Shown: piece by piece, positions 24,807 through 38,400 of the stretch
How positions within the stretch are numbered: position 1 is the first letter of the stretch
Layout of the letters: each line of letters starts with the position of its first letter
Origin: Glebionis coronaria
Lineage: Eukaryota; Streptophyta; Magnoliopsida; Asterales; Asteraceae
Assembly (NCBI GenBank): GCA_025667525.1
Contig: CM046882.1
Coordinates: 218,162,592 to 218,226,591 of the forward strand
DNA length: 64,000 bases
Direction: 5' to 3'
Program-made: the position numbers and the translations under genes
The notes under the pieces: generated by a model
Seen by the model: the letters and a program-made list of their open reading frames with translations, nothing else
Told to the model about the DNA's origin: nothing
Databases searched by the model: none

Positions 24807-25068
24807 ACAAGACACAAATAAACAAATGATGAACATGACTAGATCTTTAGGAGAAGGTGATATTCATCAATGCTACATATTTAATCACGTGACAAGTGTG
24901 TGAGTGATCTTCTCTTTGGACAAGGTAAATAAGAGATCATGAGGATAATCATGAGTAAACATACATAACATATTAAGTGATCATTTACAAATGACTAGGA
25001 TTAGATAAGAGAAAGAAGGCTGAAAGAGATGTCCAAAAAGGGTTGATGAGAATGCAGATTTGATCCAC

Positions 25069-25076
25069 TATTTATA
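25069..25076 (-). promoter_or_regulatory. TATA box of element E LTR
   Basis: TATAAATA on the minus strand lies about 50 bp downstream of the palindrome. The leader segment shared with 5438-5660 begins shortly after it, which fits a transcription start there. Confidence 0.5.
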
Positions 25077-25125
25077 AGACAAACATCCAACGACTAAATC
25101 TGCCCGCGGTTCCTTATTGGAGCCC

Positions 25126-25151
25126 GCGGTTCCTTATCGATAAGGAACCGC
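25126..25151. promoter_or_regulatory. perfect 26-bp palindrome in E U3
   Basis: The left arm GCGGTTCCTTATC is followed directly by its exact inverse complement. A second GCGGTTCCTTAT half-site starts at 25107. Related imperfect palindromes lie in the spacers upstream of both small ORFs of E (about 39411-39465 and 40796-40860). Confidence 0.75.
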
Positions 25152-25560
25152 CGTAGGTGCTAAGGTACTGCCGGCGTAGAGTCCGCTCCCTTTTGTCTTT
25201 TAGTGAATTTGAAATATTTGAGGTTGTTTAAACATTCAAAGGATATTCTTATGGCATTTGGAATATGCCATATTCAAATTTACATTTTCATTTTAATCAA
25301 ACATTTTCTTAAAAATAAAGTTTATTAAAAATCTTTTGTTACATTTAACAAAAGTGAGTTTTAAGGCTAATCACTTTTATGATCACTAAGCATGATTAAG
25401 ATATGTTAGTGTAATGACTATTACCTTGATGATAGTGTTTGTTAGATAATTCGTTTTATGATTGTGTTTGACAGTAAATGTCTTTGTAATTTGTCGTGAT
25501 CAAAACTAAGAAAGATTAACTAATACTAACAACGTTTTTAGGCATTGCTTTGCATTAACA

Positions 25561-25577
25561 ATCTCCCCCTTTTTTAT
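25561..25577 (-). other. polypurine tract of element E
   Basis: On the minus strand the tract reads AATAAAAAAGGGGGAGAT and abuts the LTR start. Similar GGGGGAG tracts lie at about 25651-25660 and 25742-25750 further inside. Confidence 0.6.
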
Positions 25578-26319
25578 TACGACAAACTATAAACTCATTT
25601 ACATAAAATACAAGTTTATTCGAATTATTAAGGACTTTATCACTATCATTTCTCCCCCATTGTCGAAGCAAAAAAGGTTAGCACAAGTCTTTGAAGAAGA
25701 AAAGAACCGGACTTTTGCTAGTAGCTCACCCTTGGTGCTTACTCCCCCTTTCTTGGGGAACCAAGTAAATGAGCTAAGGTGACATGCTACACAAAGGTTA
25801 AAAAAAAGAAAAGAAACACCAATGTATGTATGTGCACTACTTACTAACTAACTTGAGAGGGAGAAGGAAAAGAAATCTCAAATTAGAAGCAAGCATTTGC
25901 TAAGTATGTCCAAGTATTGACAACATCATAGTTCAATTTTAGAATAAAGGAAGAAAAGAAACATCCAAACCAATCAAAGATGATTTAAAATGTCAATGGG
26001 TTAAATTTAGAATTTATGGAATCACCCATAATTAATTTTAAGTTTTAACCATGATCAACTCTTTAACCAATGTGTGAAAAAGAATTAGAGGGAAAGATAA
26101 ACACATAACATTCATATTACATAAATATGAAATAACATACAAGAGAAATATTCATACACATAATATGAATATTTAAAGCAAAAAATATGGAAAATAGACC
26201 ACAAAGCATAAACTATTCTAATAGTGATAATCTTCCAAGATTGCTTAAGATTTATTGACTCAAGCATCTAAAGTACAAAACGTGCCTTAGTTGGAAAAGA
26301 AAGACGACGAAGCATCATT
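25578..26319 (-). other. 3' untranslated stretch of element E, no gene
   Basis: No gene is seen. The stretch lies between the stop of the second small ORF and the polypurine tract. It includes two further pyrimidine tracts (+ strand) that look like extra polypurine tracts on the coding strand. Confidence 0.5.
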
Positions 26320-26510
26320 CTAAGTTTTGTTCACGGGAACGAAAACTTTGAGAGGAGGTCGAATGAGGAGGAATTCAAGGAAATTTAGCTTGTCATAGAT
26401 ACGAGCAAGTTCAATTTGTTGAAAACCACAACAAGCACACGAGGAACCATGATGCAAAAAAAATTCGTTAGATGGGGGAGGTCCATCAAAATTAGAGGTT
26501 GGTGGAAAAG
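26320..26510 (-). pseudogene. element E small ORF b, C-terminal part (split by gypsy D)
   Basis: Sixty-three codons from SFPPTSNFDGPP to PLKVFVPVNKT, including HGSSCACCGF, continue the frame of 38879-39219 across the D insertion. The ATG of the longer open frame here (26589) belongs to the D LTR and is not the real start. The HG-x2-C-x-C group resembles HGANCPC in small ORF a. The cysteines could bind metal, but no known family was recognised. Confidence 0.6.
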
Positions 26511-26515
26511 AGGTA

Positions 26516-29500
26516 TGTAACACCCCCAAATTTATACAACTCAATACAGCGGAAGACTCGTTGGTGTTACGGGAAAGCACATTACCCACATCATAGACAA
26601 CGCATAAAAATCGCGTCGTTTAATGATAAAGCATTTCCATTCATAAATATCAAAGTTACATAGGTCCCAAGTCAATGTATTTTATACACGTTTTACAAAG
26701 CATTTGAATGGAAATTTGTTAATTAAGTGTGGGCCATGAATTCTTGTTGTCTTCCCGAGAATTACCTTCAAGTACCTGAGATAAAACATGTTAAAAGAAA
26801 AGGTCAGCGATAACGCCGAGTGAATTCATAGAGTTCAATAAAATCCATCAATATAACATCGGTATAAAATTATTACCGAAAATCATTTTGTACAAATCCA
26901 TGTAGTAGGCCATAAAATAGCCAAAATCATTTTATACAAATCTTTGTCAAAATCATAATATAGGCTTTCGCCCTCAAAATCATTATACGAACCAATGTCG
27001 TAAAAATATCATACAATAAGTTTTATAACGTTGTATGAAGTTAAATAAAAACCGTTATATGATTATGGTTATGAAAACCAAAACACGAACATAATATCAA
27101 TAGTAAGACCCCGTATTGCTAGTCAGGCAATATATCGTAATTTAATGCTTATAGCAGTATTTCGTTAATTGGATTATTGCAAGCCGCATGACATTGTTCC
27201 CTTACTAAACCAAACAACGGGTAGCTAGCCCGAAACTCATTTGCCCATCTAAATTAGTGTGTCGTCACAAAGGTCACACTTGTGTAATCTTATCATACAT
27301 AAATTCGCTTACCAATCAATGTGGCACGACGGGGATCAACCGTCAAGGCACTAACTACGGTGATCGTCCCCAAATAGTACTATTATATGCATAAGCGTCT
27401 ACCAGATCCCGGTAGTTCACAATTCATGCTAATGGGACTTTTAGTGACATAACCTAACTTTAATAATCCATTTTATTTCATCTATCGGGTCATTTAATCA
27501 TTCACCGGGTCATACAATCATTCGGGTCCAAATCAATAAACAAACAATCGGGACAAATGGTGTCCTATTTCATAAAAACTAACATGTTATCTCCCTCGCG
27601 GGTTTATAAAACATTTCATAAAAACATTTAAAAAGAGTGCGAGGCTATGAACTCACGTTGATGTGGGAAAGCGGGTTATCAGCAATTCGGACGTACGGTA
27701 CGTGCTTCAATCACGGAAACCTAGACAAATAATACTCGTCTTAGACTTTTGTCCAATGACTTTATCAAAATAACAATTATGTATACATATGATGATTATA
27801 TATATATGATGATCAAGTGGGTTTATATATTCTCATTCACTTATATCTGTGTTTATGTATTGGTAACTTCTTACTAGTTTAATAGTTTTACCTATTTACG
27901 TGTTTTAGGTCCAATAAGCCTATTATAAGTTTATTAACTTGTATTAATCCATTTCATACTTGTATTTTCAGTATTTATACTTTACATGTTGGGCCTAAAT
28001 GGGTTAAGCCCAATAAATAAGTTTATAAGTGTTTTAGCCCATTTTGTTGTATTATTAGTCCAATAACGTTAACTTAGCCCGTTAATGTCCGTATGTTGTA
28101 TAGTTCGGGTTTTATCGGTTTTTACTTGTTATATATGTTTATATATCAGTATATGAGTTTATAAAAGTTTACATTAGACGGGTCCAACCGTCTAAGTTTT
28201 ATTTAACAAAAACGTTAATTTTACGGTAATAGCCGAAAAAGTCGTAAAAATCATGTTTATAGTTTTAAAAGTTATAAAACTTATTAAACTACCAATTTTA
28301 TAAAATGTCCATTTATTCATCCTTATACATATTTATATAAATGTATTATATAAGTTAGTGGGTTTTAATTTACATTTTATACTATTTTTATTTGAGTGCT
28401 TATATAATACTATTATAATTTAATTTCCCAAAATCTGATTTTTATTTTCATGTTCACCAAAACTGCCATATCTAGAGTTCTATATGGAGATAGAAGCTCA
28501 AATTTTTATGACATAAACTACATGATATGTGCACCATTTAACTCTACTATAGCTACTGTTGAATCAGCTTCTAAGTATTTTCTAAAAATCGTCCAAAACA
28601 GTGAACTCAGATTTGCATTCTAAACTTGTTTTGATCATATCTCACTCATCCTAATGATTCCATTGCATGGCAAACTCTCACATGTGTACAAGACTCATAG
28701 ATTACTGTATATTAACCTATTCAAGCCATTTTATCAGTTCATCACATGGTTCTTTACTGTTTTATACAGCCATCATTTTAAGCATGATTTTAACCTTTCT
28801 ACATATAGTTTTTCATCTTTTTACCCATGATTATCAACACCAAATCCCCACACAATATTTTTATCATCATATATTCATCATATAAATATAAAATAGGAAA
28901 TAAAATACATGATTACATAATCAAAATAAAAAGAGGATAGGAAGAACAATCTCTATACCACCATTAGTGATGAAAAGGTTGATATTTGGATGAACAAGGC
29001 TTGGTTTTAGTAATCAATCTTATGAAATATCAAGACCACCTTCAAGATTACCAAGGATATGAAGACACCTTCAACAAATCAGCCCTAAAATTCTTCTTGA
29101 AAATCAGCCCAAAGACCTCCATGAAAACTCCTTTTTATATGTTAAAATCACCTCCAATCTTCTTCTTTTTAAGTAGTGATCAACATATGTTGATTATAGA
29201 TAAAGTTTGTGGTTAAAATTATGATGAAGATGGTGTTTTGGGGTGGTGTTGGACGTTCAACATAGGGAGAGAAAGAGAGATGGATAATTTTTTTGATTAA
29301 AATTGCATGTATGTGAAAGTTGGGAAAGAAGCTAGTGGTTTTGAGGTGTTTGTGGTTTTTGGTCAAGTGTATGGGACATGTGTTCCTTAGCTTGTAAAAA
29401 TATGGCACCATGGGTGTGTGTTGGCTTGTTAATATTAGCCCATAGTGGGGATGGGACAAGTGTCCCACTTGTCTCATCTCCAATAATTTACGGGTACTCC

Positions 29501-29984
29501 TCGATTCTAGTTTCCTCGATTTAGGTGCCCTCGGGTTGTTTTACGAAAAACTTTTTTTATAAATTATGAATCTAAGACACAAAACGATTCTAATAAAAAT
29601 TGTCTCATCAAAAACGGAGTTCAAAAACGTAAATACGTAAACCTAGGGTTTCCGGTTTAGTCGTAAAAGACGCTAAATTATGAACGTAAGTCCTAATCTC
29701 TTCTCGTAAATTTATGAGTTTATGAACCAACACAAATTTAAAACTCCAAAATAATATTCACGGATAAATTTATTTCCTGAAATGTCGGACTGTCACCAAA
29801 GACGTGTATGTAAACGTAAGCACGTAACGTAGAATCCTCCGGTTTAGACGTAGTCGATGCTACTTCAAGACGTAAATCCAAATTTCTTCCCAAAAATAAG
29901 TGAGTTCATATTATTACATTAAAATAATGTTATCAAATAAATATTGAGAATAAAATATCGACCATAAATTGACGAATTGTCACA
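26516..29984 (-). repeat. 3' LTR of gypsy D
   Basis: This is a 3,469-bp direct repeat of 35416-38873. On the + strand it reads TGTAACACCCCC at the left and GAATTGTCACA at the right. The two D LTRs differ by a few percent by eye. The 72-codon frame at 28667-28885 recurs at 37567-37785 only because the LTRs are duplicates. Confidence 0.92.
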
Positions 29985-29985
29985 G

Positions 29986-30002
29986 CATTTACCCCTAAAC
30001 AG
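29986..30002 (-). other. 3' polypurine tract of gypsy D
   Basis: On the minus strand it reads CTGTTTAGGGGTAAATG, then C, then the LTR. It is the same 17-mer as in gypsy element 1. Confidence 0.75.
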
Positions 30003-30849
30003 GATCTTTGTCCTCAAAGATCATCTTACCTTACTACTCGCTTCTTATAGAGTTAAAGCCATGTGGGTATTTCCTCCATATTCGGTCTTTTCTCACAAGT
30101 GTAATCCATTACCATACGCGAGTTTCATCAAACATAACTACAGGAATAAGATCAGGCTTAATGTTGACTTACTTTCTCTATCCATGATGTTCACGGGTTT
30201 CTGATGAATGCAACTTTTCGCCGATCTAAACTTTATCAAGAAGAATTCAGATTTTCACTTGATAGATATTTATCAAGTTCGATTTACTAAACATAATTCA
30301 CGCAACTCTTGAAGTCCTAGGGTAGATCCAGCTTATATGCCTTTCAATCCCAACTTTTACATCACCTCAATGGTCCTATACAACGGGGACTTATTTCCCA
30401 TGATCTTTCAGATCATCTATCCATTTTTACCAGGTGAAAATTTTTGGCGTAACTTCGCTACCCATCTGGCACTTCAAGATCTACATTTCATATCCGCATA
30501 ACCTCTTGCCCACTACCGGCAGTCAATAATCAAATCCTAATTTCAACAATCATTTCAGGTCTCGCGGGTCGAGTATTTTGTAAGGTTAGGTTCGCCATCA
30601 TAGGAAACCTTAAACCTAAAATACATGTCCAACTCACAATGGGTATATGTCGGGTGTCTTCATCTCAACTCCTGCTTACAGATGCTATAATATAGGTCCT
30701 AACAAGAGTCGATCTCGATACTAACACGATAATTATCAATGATAATCTCTTCAAAGGAAAACGATTAGACGTTCTATTACCAATGGTCAATCATTCAAAC
30801 ATAGAACATCGCTTATAGTACTTTGTATCGCTACTTTACCTCGTCCCTT

Positions 30850-31170
30850 CGATTGGGGTGGTACAGTACTCTCATCAAGGTTCGTTCCTAATGACTTCTG
30901 AGCAAATCTCTAGAAATTCGATGTGAAGCGAGAATCTTGATAGAGATGATCGATACAGGCACACCATGTTTACATAACTTCTTTAAATACAAAAGAGTCA
31001 ATTTCTTCATCAAGAATCTAGCATTATCATTAACGGGAATGATATTAGTAGATTTGGTCAGTCTGTTGACGATGACCCAAATCAAATCAAATTCAGATGA
31101 TGACCTTTGAAATAGCTAGTCGTTTACTAATGTATGAGGCGATGTCTGCCTTCATAATTTTCCATCAGTA
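30850..31170 (-). pseudogene. gypsy D integrase remnant
   Basis: The frame at 30888-31085 reads IWVIVNRLTKSTNIIPVN and later HGVPVSIIS, the integrase core around and after the first catalytic Asp. That Asp is now Asn in this copy (VIVNRL; VIVDRL in gypsy 1). Upstream, MKADIASYISKRL is joined to it by the same deletion as in gypsy 1. No catalytic triad is left intact. Confidence 0.75.
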
Positions 31171-31870
31171 CAACTTCTTCAGATGAGGTACACTTAATCA
31201 GAAATAACATGAATAAAATACTTATACTTACAAGATTCCAACATAACTATATCTCAAAATCTCCATTTTTAGGCAACCTCAAGTGGCCTTTTATACATTT
31301 AACGCCATCGGATTCTTAATTCTAATGGTTCACATTACCCGCGAACCCCCTTTTTATTATAAGCATCGGCTATATTTTAAATTATTCGGCAATTTATTTT
31401 GCACATTCATTATTAGGAAATACATCGTAATTGATTCTTCATCATTTTTTTTACATAATGTGTCAGTAATTACGTTCACCTTCCTTCATATTTTCTAAGT
31501 TTAGTTTCGTTTCAGCTATCATTTTTATCATATTTGCTTAATTCGACGTATAAAGTGTCGACAATTACTACAAGTAATTAAATAATAAATATTTAACTTT
31601 TATGAAACATAACGTAAAAATTTTAATTTTCTTAGTTCGGCCAATTATAAAAATGTTCAAAATAAATTTGAATTTAATTAACACAATTTTTGTTGATTTA
31701 TCGAAAATAATTAAAATAATTAATAAGATCCGTAAATGTTCGAAAAACCTTCATTTATTCTTTAGTAAAAATTTTCTTAGTTGAAAAGTAAAAATTGTCG
31801 TTTCAAATTTCAAGTCATAAATTATATAGTTTTCTCAATTCTTCTTAAGATGTCTAGAAGTATACACAAG

Positions 31871-31887
31871 CATTTACCCCTAAACAG
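31871..31887 (-). other. internal second polypurine tract in gypsy D
   Basis: CTGTTTAGGGGTAAATG on the minus strand is identical to 29986-30002 and lies 1,885 bp inside it. It sits between the RT and integrase remnants and is shared with gypsy element 1 (55-71). Confidence 0.6.
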
Positions 31888-32344
31888 GAGTTTAGTTAAA
31901 TGTTCTAGGTATAAGGGAATAATCCCTCAAAAGTTCTTTTCGATAAAACATTTGTCAAAACATATTTCCATTTTCTTTTTGGTAAAACCCAAAGTCTTAA
32001 AAGGGCTCTTAATTTTTAAAGAGTCAATATATTCCATTATCTATTACTCACACGCTCAATTAATATAAAGGATTTAGTCTTTAATCACATGTTAAATACT
32101 TAAGGTACAGGTTTTTACTGTTCGGCCAATTCAGGGCAATCTATAAATAATTATTAACTTCTTCTTATTCTTATAAACAAACAAATAGTCCTTAATGATC
32201 ACAAGCATGAATTTATCAAGTTAAAGCCTACACACGTGATTCACAAAATTTATGAATACTACATGTTTATTAGTCAATCCAAACATCACGTGAAACTCAT
32301 AATGTTCATTACAAGTTCTGGATGTAGTGATTGGAATAGATAAT

Positions 32345-32500
32345 CTTCTTCGCGGACGCGAAGTTGATAATAACCATTCCGTGGATCAAATCTTTAAAAC
32401 ATACGCTAGAACCTTGTAAATGATCGAACAAATCTTCCATTTCGAGTCATGGATATCGTTTTCGATTGTCAATTTACTCAGTTCACAGTAATCTATAAAT
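32345..32500 (-). pseudogene. gypsy D reverse transcriptase remnant
   Basis: Two RT blocks survive. One reads IDYCELSKLTIEN (about 32458-32497), matching the common CIDYRELNKLTIKN. The other, downstream and in another frame, reads DPRNGYYQLRVREED (about 32345-32395), matching DLRSGYHQLRVKEED. Their order and spacing fit Ty3/gypsy RT, with intervening indels. Confidence 0.75.
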
Positions 32501-34759
32501 ATAAGGAATGATAACACCATAGCTCTTCATGATGACGATCTTGGTGGAATAAAATCTTCTCCGACAACTCTCTTAGTTGTACGGTAATTCCTTTAATTCA
32601 GATGGTGCTGACGTACAGTGCACAAGCCACAGGTGCAGCACCGAAAATATAATCAATACCAATTTCAACTTTCCTTAATGGCAAAAGTCTAGGTAATTTA
32701 CCAACAAATACCTTCTAAAATTTCAGATAACAGAAACATCTTTTAATAAATTCATATAAGGTTCTTTCTAGATTATAATATCTATGACTAATTCACAACC
32801 ATTCACGGTATAATTTCAAGTCTAAATGCAGGATATGGTCATCCATTAAGAATTATTTAGATCACTTTCGATAATCAACATCTTATCCTTTGGGGAAATT
32901 CTACTCGAGTTCCCATCAATTAAGACAATGTCGTCATGTCATAATCAATCAATCCAATCTACTGGCACTATCAACTTTCTAGTTTCATTGCCGTCGATAA
33001 GATGTGAACTTCTCAAAAGACTAATAATAACTCATAATCCTTCACAAATTCAAGGATATATGGAGACACAACTACTATTAAAAGAGTAAGGTCAATGCAT
33101 AATCTATGCGAGAGAATTTCAAATCAGATACAGACGAAAATATTTAACGAATATGAATATATCACATGTTTTCATAATTTGAGTACGCATTCGAAATCTC
33201 CTCGGATCGTTACCTAGGCATTCAAATGAAACCAAATCAAAAGAAATGATAGGAACGTCGATACATCCAGTCGGGTATCAACACTCGGTAATTAGATACT
33301 TTTCCTAAGAATCTCACTACGGGAGAATTGGACAAGAAAGAATTGTCAATTGTCAAATAAGACAAATTCCGCAGATGAGTAAATTTAACTCAGAAGAATA
33401 GATGCTACAGGCACATATGTAGGTGTCCCTAACACTATGTCCTTATTTTTCACTTCTTGCAGATCTCATAAATTTTAATCTTTCACAATCTTCAAAGAAA
33501 ATTTAATGTTTATTAATCAGTTTTATGGTGACTACTAATCAGCCTTGCATGGTCCATTCCAAATTGTATGTAGGCGCGCAACTATATACAATTTCAAGAT
33601 TAACGATGCAATACTCAGTTCGTCAAAATTTTATCTTTATGTTTATAATAAAAACATTTTCATGCTTAATTCTTAAATAAGAATCAGAAATAAATTTACA
33701 AAGATTTTCTTTGCTATGAAAACAATTAAGTTTTCCAAGGTGTTTTATAAACAACTTCATTTCGATAGTGATTATTTACAAGTCTCACTTTAAATAATTC
33801 ATGAGGTGATGAAAATCAGTTTTTCCCAAGGGATACTATTGTATCTTATAAAAACAATGTGTGATCTGCAAAAGAGTGATGAAGAGTTGTTCACCAAGAA
33901 CTAACTACAATATAATTGGAAATGAGCTTAGCCAATTAATCATGAGGTTCATGACCTCGATGGCACTCAAAAGAGAATAATTCACAACGTAACTCAAATC
34001 GAGATGAGTACTTGCTCAATGGTTGCATCACTAATGCGAGCATTAGAGACAAGCAAGAAAAGATAGATAACATCGATACATGTAGAATTTATCAATAAAA
34101 GGTAGTCTTTTCATTAATCACAAACAAGTCTAAATTGTACCGTCACACATTACGTGTCACTATGTCATAAAATTCCAAGAACTCATCCTACCAACTGATG
34201 TCTCAGTTAAGTTAGGGATTATTTTTAAAAGATACCACAATGAATACTAATCTACAAGAGTCATTAGGTGTTCCACATGTCCTGAAAGATCCATCGGTCC
34301 CAATTTAGAAGAAGATTTCTTCAATTTATCTATTGGACACTGGGAATCCTCGTCATTGGACAATGGCCTAGGAACAATACTTAACACGAATCAAGAATCA
34401 ATTAAAACCTTATAATTCAATCACAGGACTTAACGACTTCCTCTTAATAATCTCATATTCCATACGGGTTAAATTTTATTTCATTCAAGTTTCAATCAAC
34501 TTATACTCAATTCGATATCCTACGTCATTCTCCAATACTTCCAACTTTATTCTTAGACCTTAATAGGGCAATAAAAGCTCGATATGATCAACACTTAATT
34601 TCCAATCCTATAACTCCTTTATCAATAATTATCTAATGAGTCACTAGTATGAAATGACTTGATCATTCAACTAGACTTCTCGGAAAGGTACTAGTGGCAT
34701 GAGGCTTTTGGGTAATGGTTCCAATGACAGCCTCAAGTGCAACATTCACCCTTTCGATT

Positions 34760-34840
34760 TCAATTTAAGAATTGGATGAAAACGAATCAGATGACATCTT
34801 TCTAGGTGGTAACGTTTTGTCAAACTCCACTCTATAAGAA
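34760..34840 (-). pseudogene. gypsy D possible gag start
   Basis: A minus-strand segment reads LPPRKMSSDSFSSNS, resembling the PPRK-Ser-rich N-terminus of chromovirus Gag. It is about 0.6 kb from the PBS. Everything between here and the RT remnant is too decayed to call. Confidence 0.4.
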
Positions 34841-35134
34841 AAGATCGTCATGACATCGATATCAGATTTAATTTCGCCAATTCTTCTTCAATATCACATT
34901 CAACTAATATCTACATTTCTACGAATATCAACCATTTGTTGGGATTATAAATATCTACAACTTGGTTTAGATCTAGGATAGCTAGAATTCCTACGAGAAT
35001 AGCTTCGATTAATTTACTACGGGATTTAGGGTTCCTTGTGACAATCTACGTCGTATAAATAACTCGTATACGTATTGAAATAACCATCTAACAATCATGT
35101 AATAAAATTACATCATATATATATATAATCCAAG

Positions 35135-35237
<103 letters not shown>

Positions 35238-35400
35238 TAACACTTCTCAGTCTGGCCTTGTCGGTAACTCGGGAATTCTTCGGCACCGTTATAGTCAAAA
35301 GATTTTTATACATTTTTAGAAAAATGTTTATGGTTAAAAGATTTTGAAATGTTTTATTCAAAACCTTGATTTTAAAAATCTTTCGTTCTCTATAACGAGA

Positions 35401-35412
35401 GCTCTGGTACCA
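35401..35412 (-). other. primer binding site of gypsy D
   Basis: On the minus strand TGGTACCAGAGC begins three bases after the LTR end. It differs from the standard initiator-Met tRNA complement TGGTATCAGAGC at one base. Confidence 0.75.
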
Positions 35413-35415
35413 AAC

Positions 35416-38400
35416 TGTAACACCCCCAAATTTATACAACTCAATACAGCGGAAGACTCGTTGGTGTTACGGGATAACACATTACCCACATCATAGACAA
35501 CGCATAAAAATCGCGTCGTTTAATGATAAAGCATTTCCATTCATAAATATCAAAGTTACATAGGTCCCAAGTCATTGTATTTTATACACGTTTTACAAAG
35601 CATTTGAATGGAAATTTGTTAATTAAGTGCGGGCCATGAATTCTTGTTGTCTTCCCGAGAATTATGTTCAAGTACCTGAGATAAAACATGTTAAAAGAAA
35701 AGGTCAGCGATAACGCCGAGTGAATTCATAGAGTTTAATAAAATACATCAATATAACATCGGTATAAAATTATTACCGAAAATCATTTTGTACAAATCCA
35801 TGTAGTAGGCCATAAAATAGCCAAAATCATTTTATACAAATCTTTGTCAAAATCATAATATAGGCTTTCGCCCTCAAAATCATTATACGAACCAATGTCG
35901 TAAAAATATCATACAATACGTTTTACAACGTTGTATGAAGTTAAATAAAAACCGTTATATGATTATGGTTATGAAAACCAAAACACGAACATAATATCAA
36001 TAGTAAGACCCCGTATTGCTAGTCAGGCAATATATCGTAATTTAATGCTTATAGCAGTATTTCGTTAATTGGATTATTACAAGCCGCATGACATTGTTAC
36101 CTTACTAAACCAAACAACGGGTAGCTAGCCCGAAACTCATTTGCCCATCTAAATTAGCATGTCGTCACAAAGGTCACGCTTGTGTAATCTTCTCATACAT
36201 AAATTCGCTTACCAATCAATGTGGCACGACGGGGATCAACCGTCAAGGTGCGAACTGGGGTGATCGTCCCCAAATAGTACTATTATATGCATAAGCGTCT
36301 ACCAAATCCCGATAGTTCACAATTAATGCTAATGGGACTTTTAGTGACATAACCTAACTTTAATAATCCATTTTATTTCATCTATCCGGTCATTTAATCA
36401 TTCATCGGGTCATACAATCATTCGGGTCTAAATCAATAAACAAACAATCAGGACAAATGGTGTCCTATTTCATAAAAACTAACATGTTATCTCCCTCGCG
36501 GGTTTATAAAACATTTCATAAAAACATTTAAAAAGAGTGCGAGGCTATGAACTCACGTTGATGTGGGAAAGCGGGTTATCGGCAATTCGGACGTACGGTA
36601 CGTGCTTCAATCACAGATCCCTAGACAAATAATACTAGTCTTAGACTTTTGTCCAATGACTTTATCAAAATAACAATTATCTATACATATGATGATTATA
36701 TATATATGATGATCAAGTGGGTTTATATATTCTCATTCACTTATTTCTGTGTTTATGTATTGGTAACTTCTTACTAGTTTACTAGTTTTACCTATTTACG
36801 TGTTTTAGGTCCAATAAGCCTATTATAATTTTATTAACTTGTATTAATCCATTTCATACTTGTATTATCAGTATTTATACTTTACATGTTGGGCCTAAAT
36901 GGGTTAAACCCAATAAATAAGTTTATAAGTGTTTTAGCTCATTTTGTTGTATTATTAGTCCAATAACGTTAACTTAGCCCGTTAATGTCCGTATGTTGTA
37001 TAGTTCGGGTTTTATCGGTTTTTACTTGTTATATATGTTTATATATCAGTATATGATTTTATAAAAGTTTACATTAGACGGGTCCAATCGTCTAAGTTTT
37101 ATTTAACAAAAACGTTAATTTTACGGTAATAGCCGAAAAAGTCGTAAAAATCATGTTTATAGTTTTATAACTTATAAAACTTATTAAACTACCAATTTTA
37201 TAAAATGTCCATTTATTCATTCTTATACATATTTATATAAATGTATTATATAAGTTAGTGGGTTTTAATTCACATTTTTTACTATTTTTATTTGAGTGCT
37301 TATATAATACTATTATACTTTAATTTCCCAAAATCTGATTTTTATTTTCATGTTCACCAAAACTTCCATATCTAGAGTTCTATATGGAGATAGAAGCTCA
37401 AAATTTTATGACATAAACTACATGATATGTGCTCCATTTAACTCTTCTATAGCTACTGTTGAATCAGCTTCTAAGTATTTTCTAAAAATCGTCCAAAACA
37501 GTGAACTCAGATTTGCAATCTAAACTTGTTTTGATCATATCTCACTCATCCTAATGATTCCATTGCATGACAAACTCTCACATGTGTACAAGACTCATAG
37601 CTTACTGTATATTAATCTATTCAAGCCATTTTATCAGTTCATCACATGGTTCTTTACTGTTTTATACAGCCATCATTTTAAGCATGATTTTAACCTTTCT
37701 ACATATAGTTTTTCATCTTTTTACCCATGATTATCAACACCAAATCCCCACACAATATTTTTATCATCATATATTCATCATATAAATATACAATAGGAAA
37801 TAAAATACATGATTACATAATCGAAATAAAAAGAGGATAGGAAGAACAATCTCTATACCACCATTAGTGATGAAAAGGTTGAGATTTTGGATGAACAAGG
37901 CTTGGTTTTTGTAATCAATCTTATGAAATAACAAGACCACCTTCAAGATTACCAAGGTTATGAAGACACCTTCAACAAATCAGCCCTAAAATTCTTCTTG
38001 AAAATCAGCCCAAAGACCTCCATGAAAACTCTTTTTTATATGTTAAAATCACCTCCAATCTTCTTCTTTTTAAGTAGTGATCAACATATGTTGATTATAG
38101 ATAAAGTTTGTGGTTAAAATTATGATGAAGATGGTGTTTTGGGGTGGTGTTGGACGTTTAACATAGGGAGAGAAAGAGAGATGGATAATTTGTTTGATTA
38201 AAATTGCATGTATGTGAAAAGTGGGAAAGAAGCTAGTGGTTTTGAGGTGTTAGTGGTTTTTGGTCAAGTGTATGGGACATGTGTCCCTTAGCTTGTAAAA
38301 ATATGGCACCATGGGTGTGTGTTGGCTTGTTAGTATTAGCCCATAGTGGGGGTGGGACAAGTGTCCCACTTGTCTCATCTCCACTAATTTACGGGTACTC

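Larger units (their letters stand above)
23950..25560 (-). repeat. 3' LTR of element E
   Basis: On the minus strand it runs from TGTTAATGCAAAGCAATGCC to GTTTCTACACA, directly after a G-rich polypurine tract. A TATAAATA box lies at 25069-25076 with the leader-like segment shared with 5438-5660 after it. The U3 contains a 26-bp palindrome, and the U5 side contains two tandem repeat blocks. The flanking pentamer at the left is TCTAT; its partner is outside the window. Confidence 0.65.

Noticed and set aside
28667..28885. 72-codon frame that recurs at 37567-37785 with near-identical sequence
   Set aside because: The two are the same position in the two LTRs of gypsy D. The corresponding place in gypsy 1's LTR does not keep it, so conservation is due to LTR duplication.
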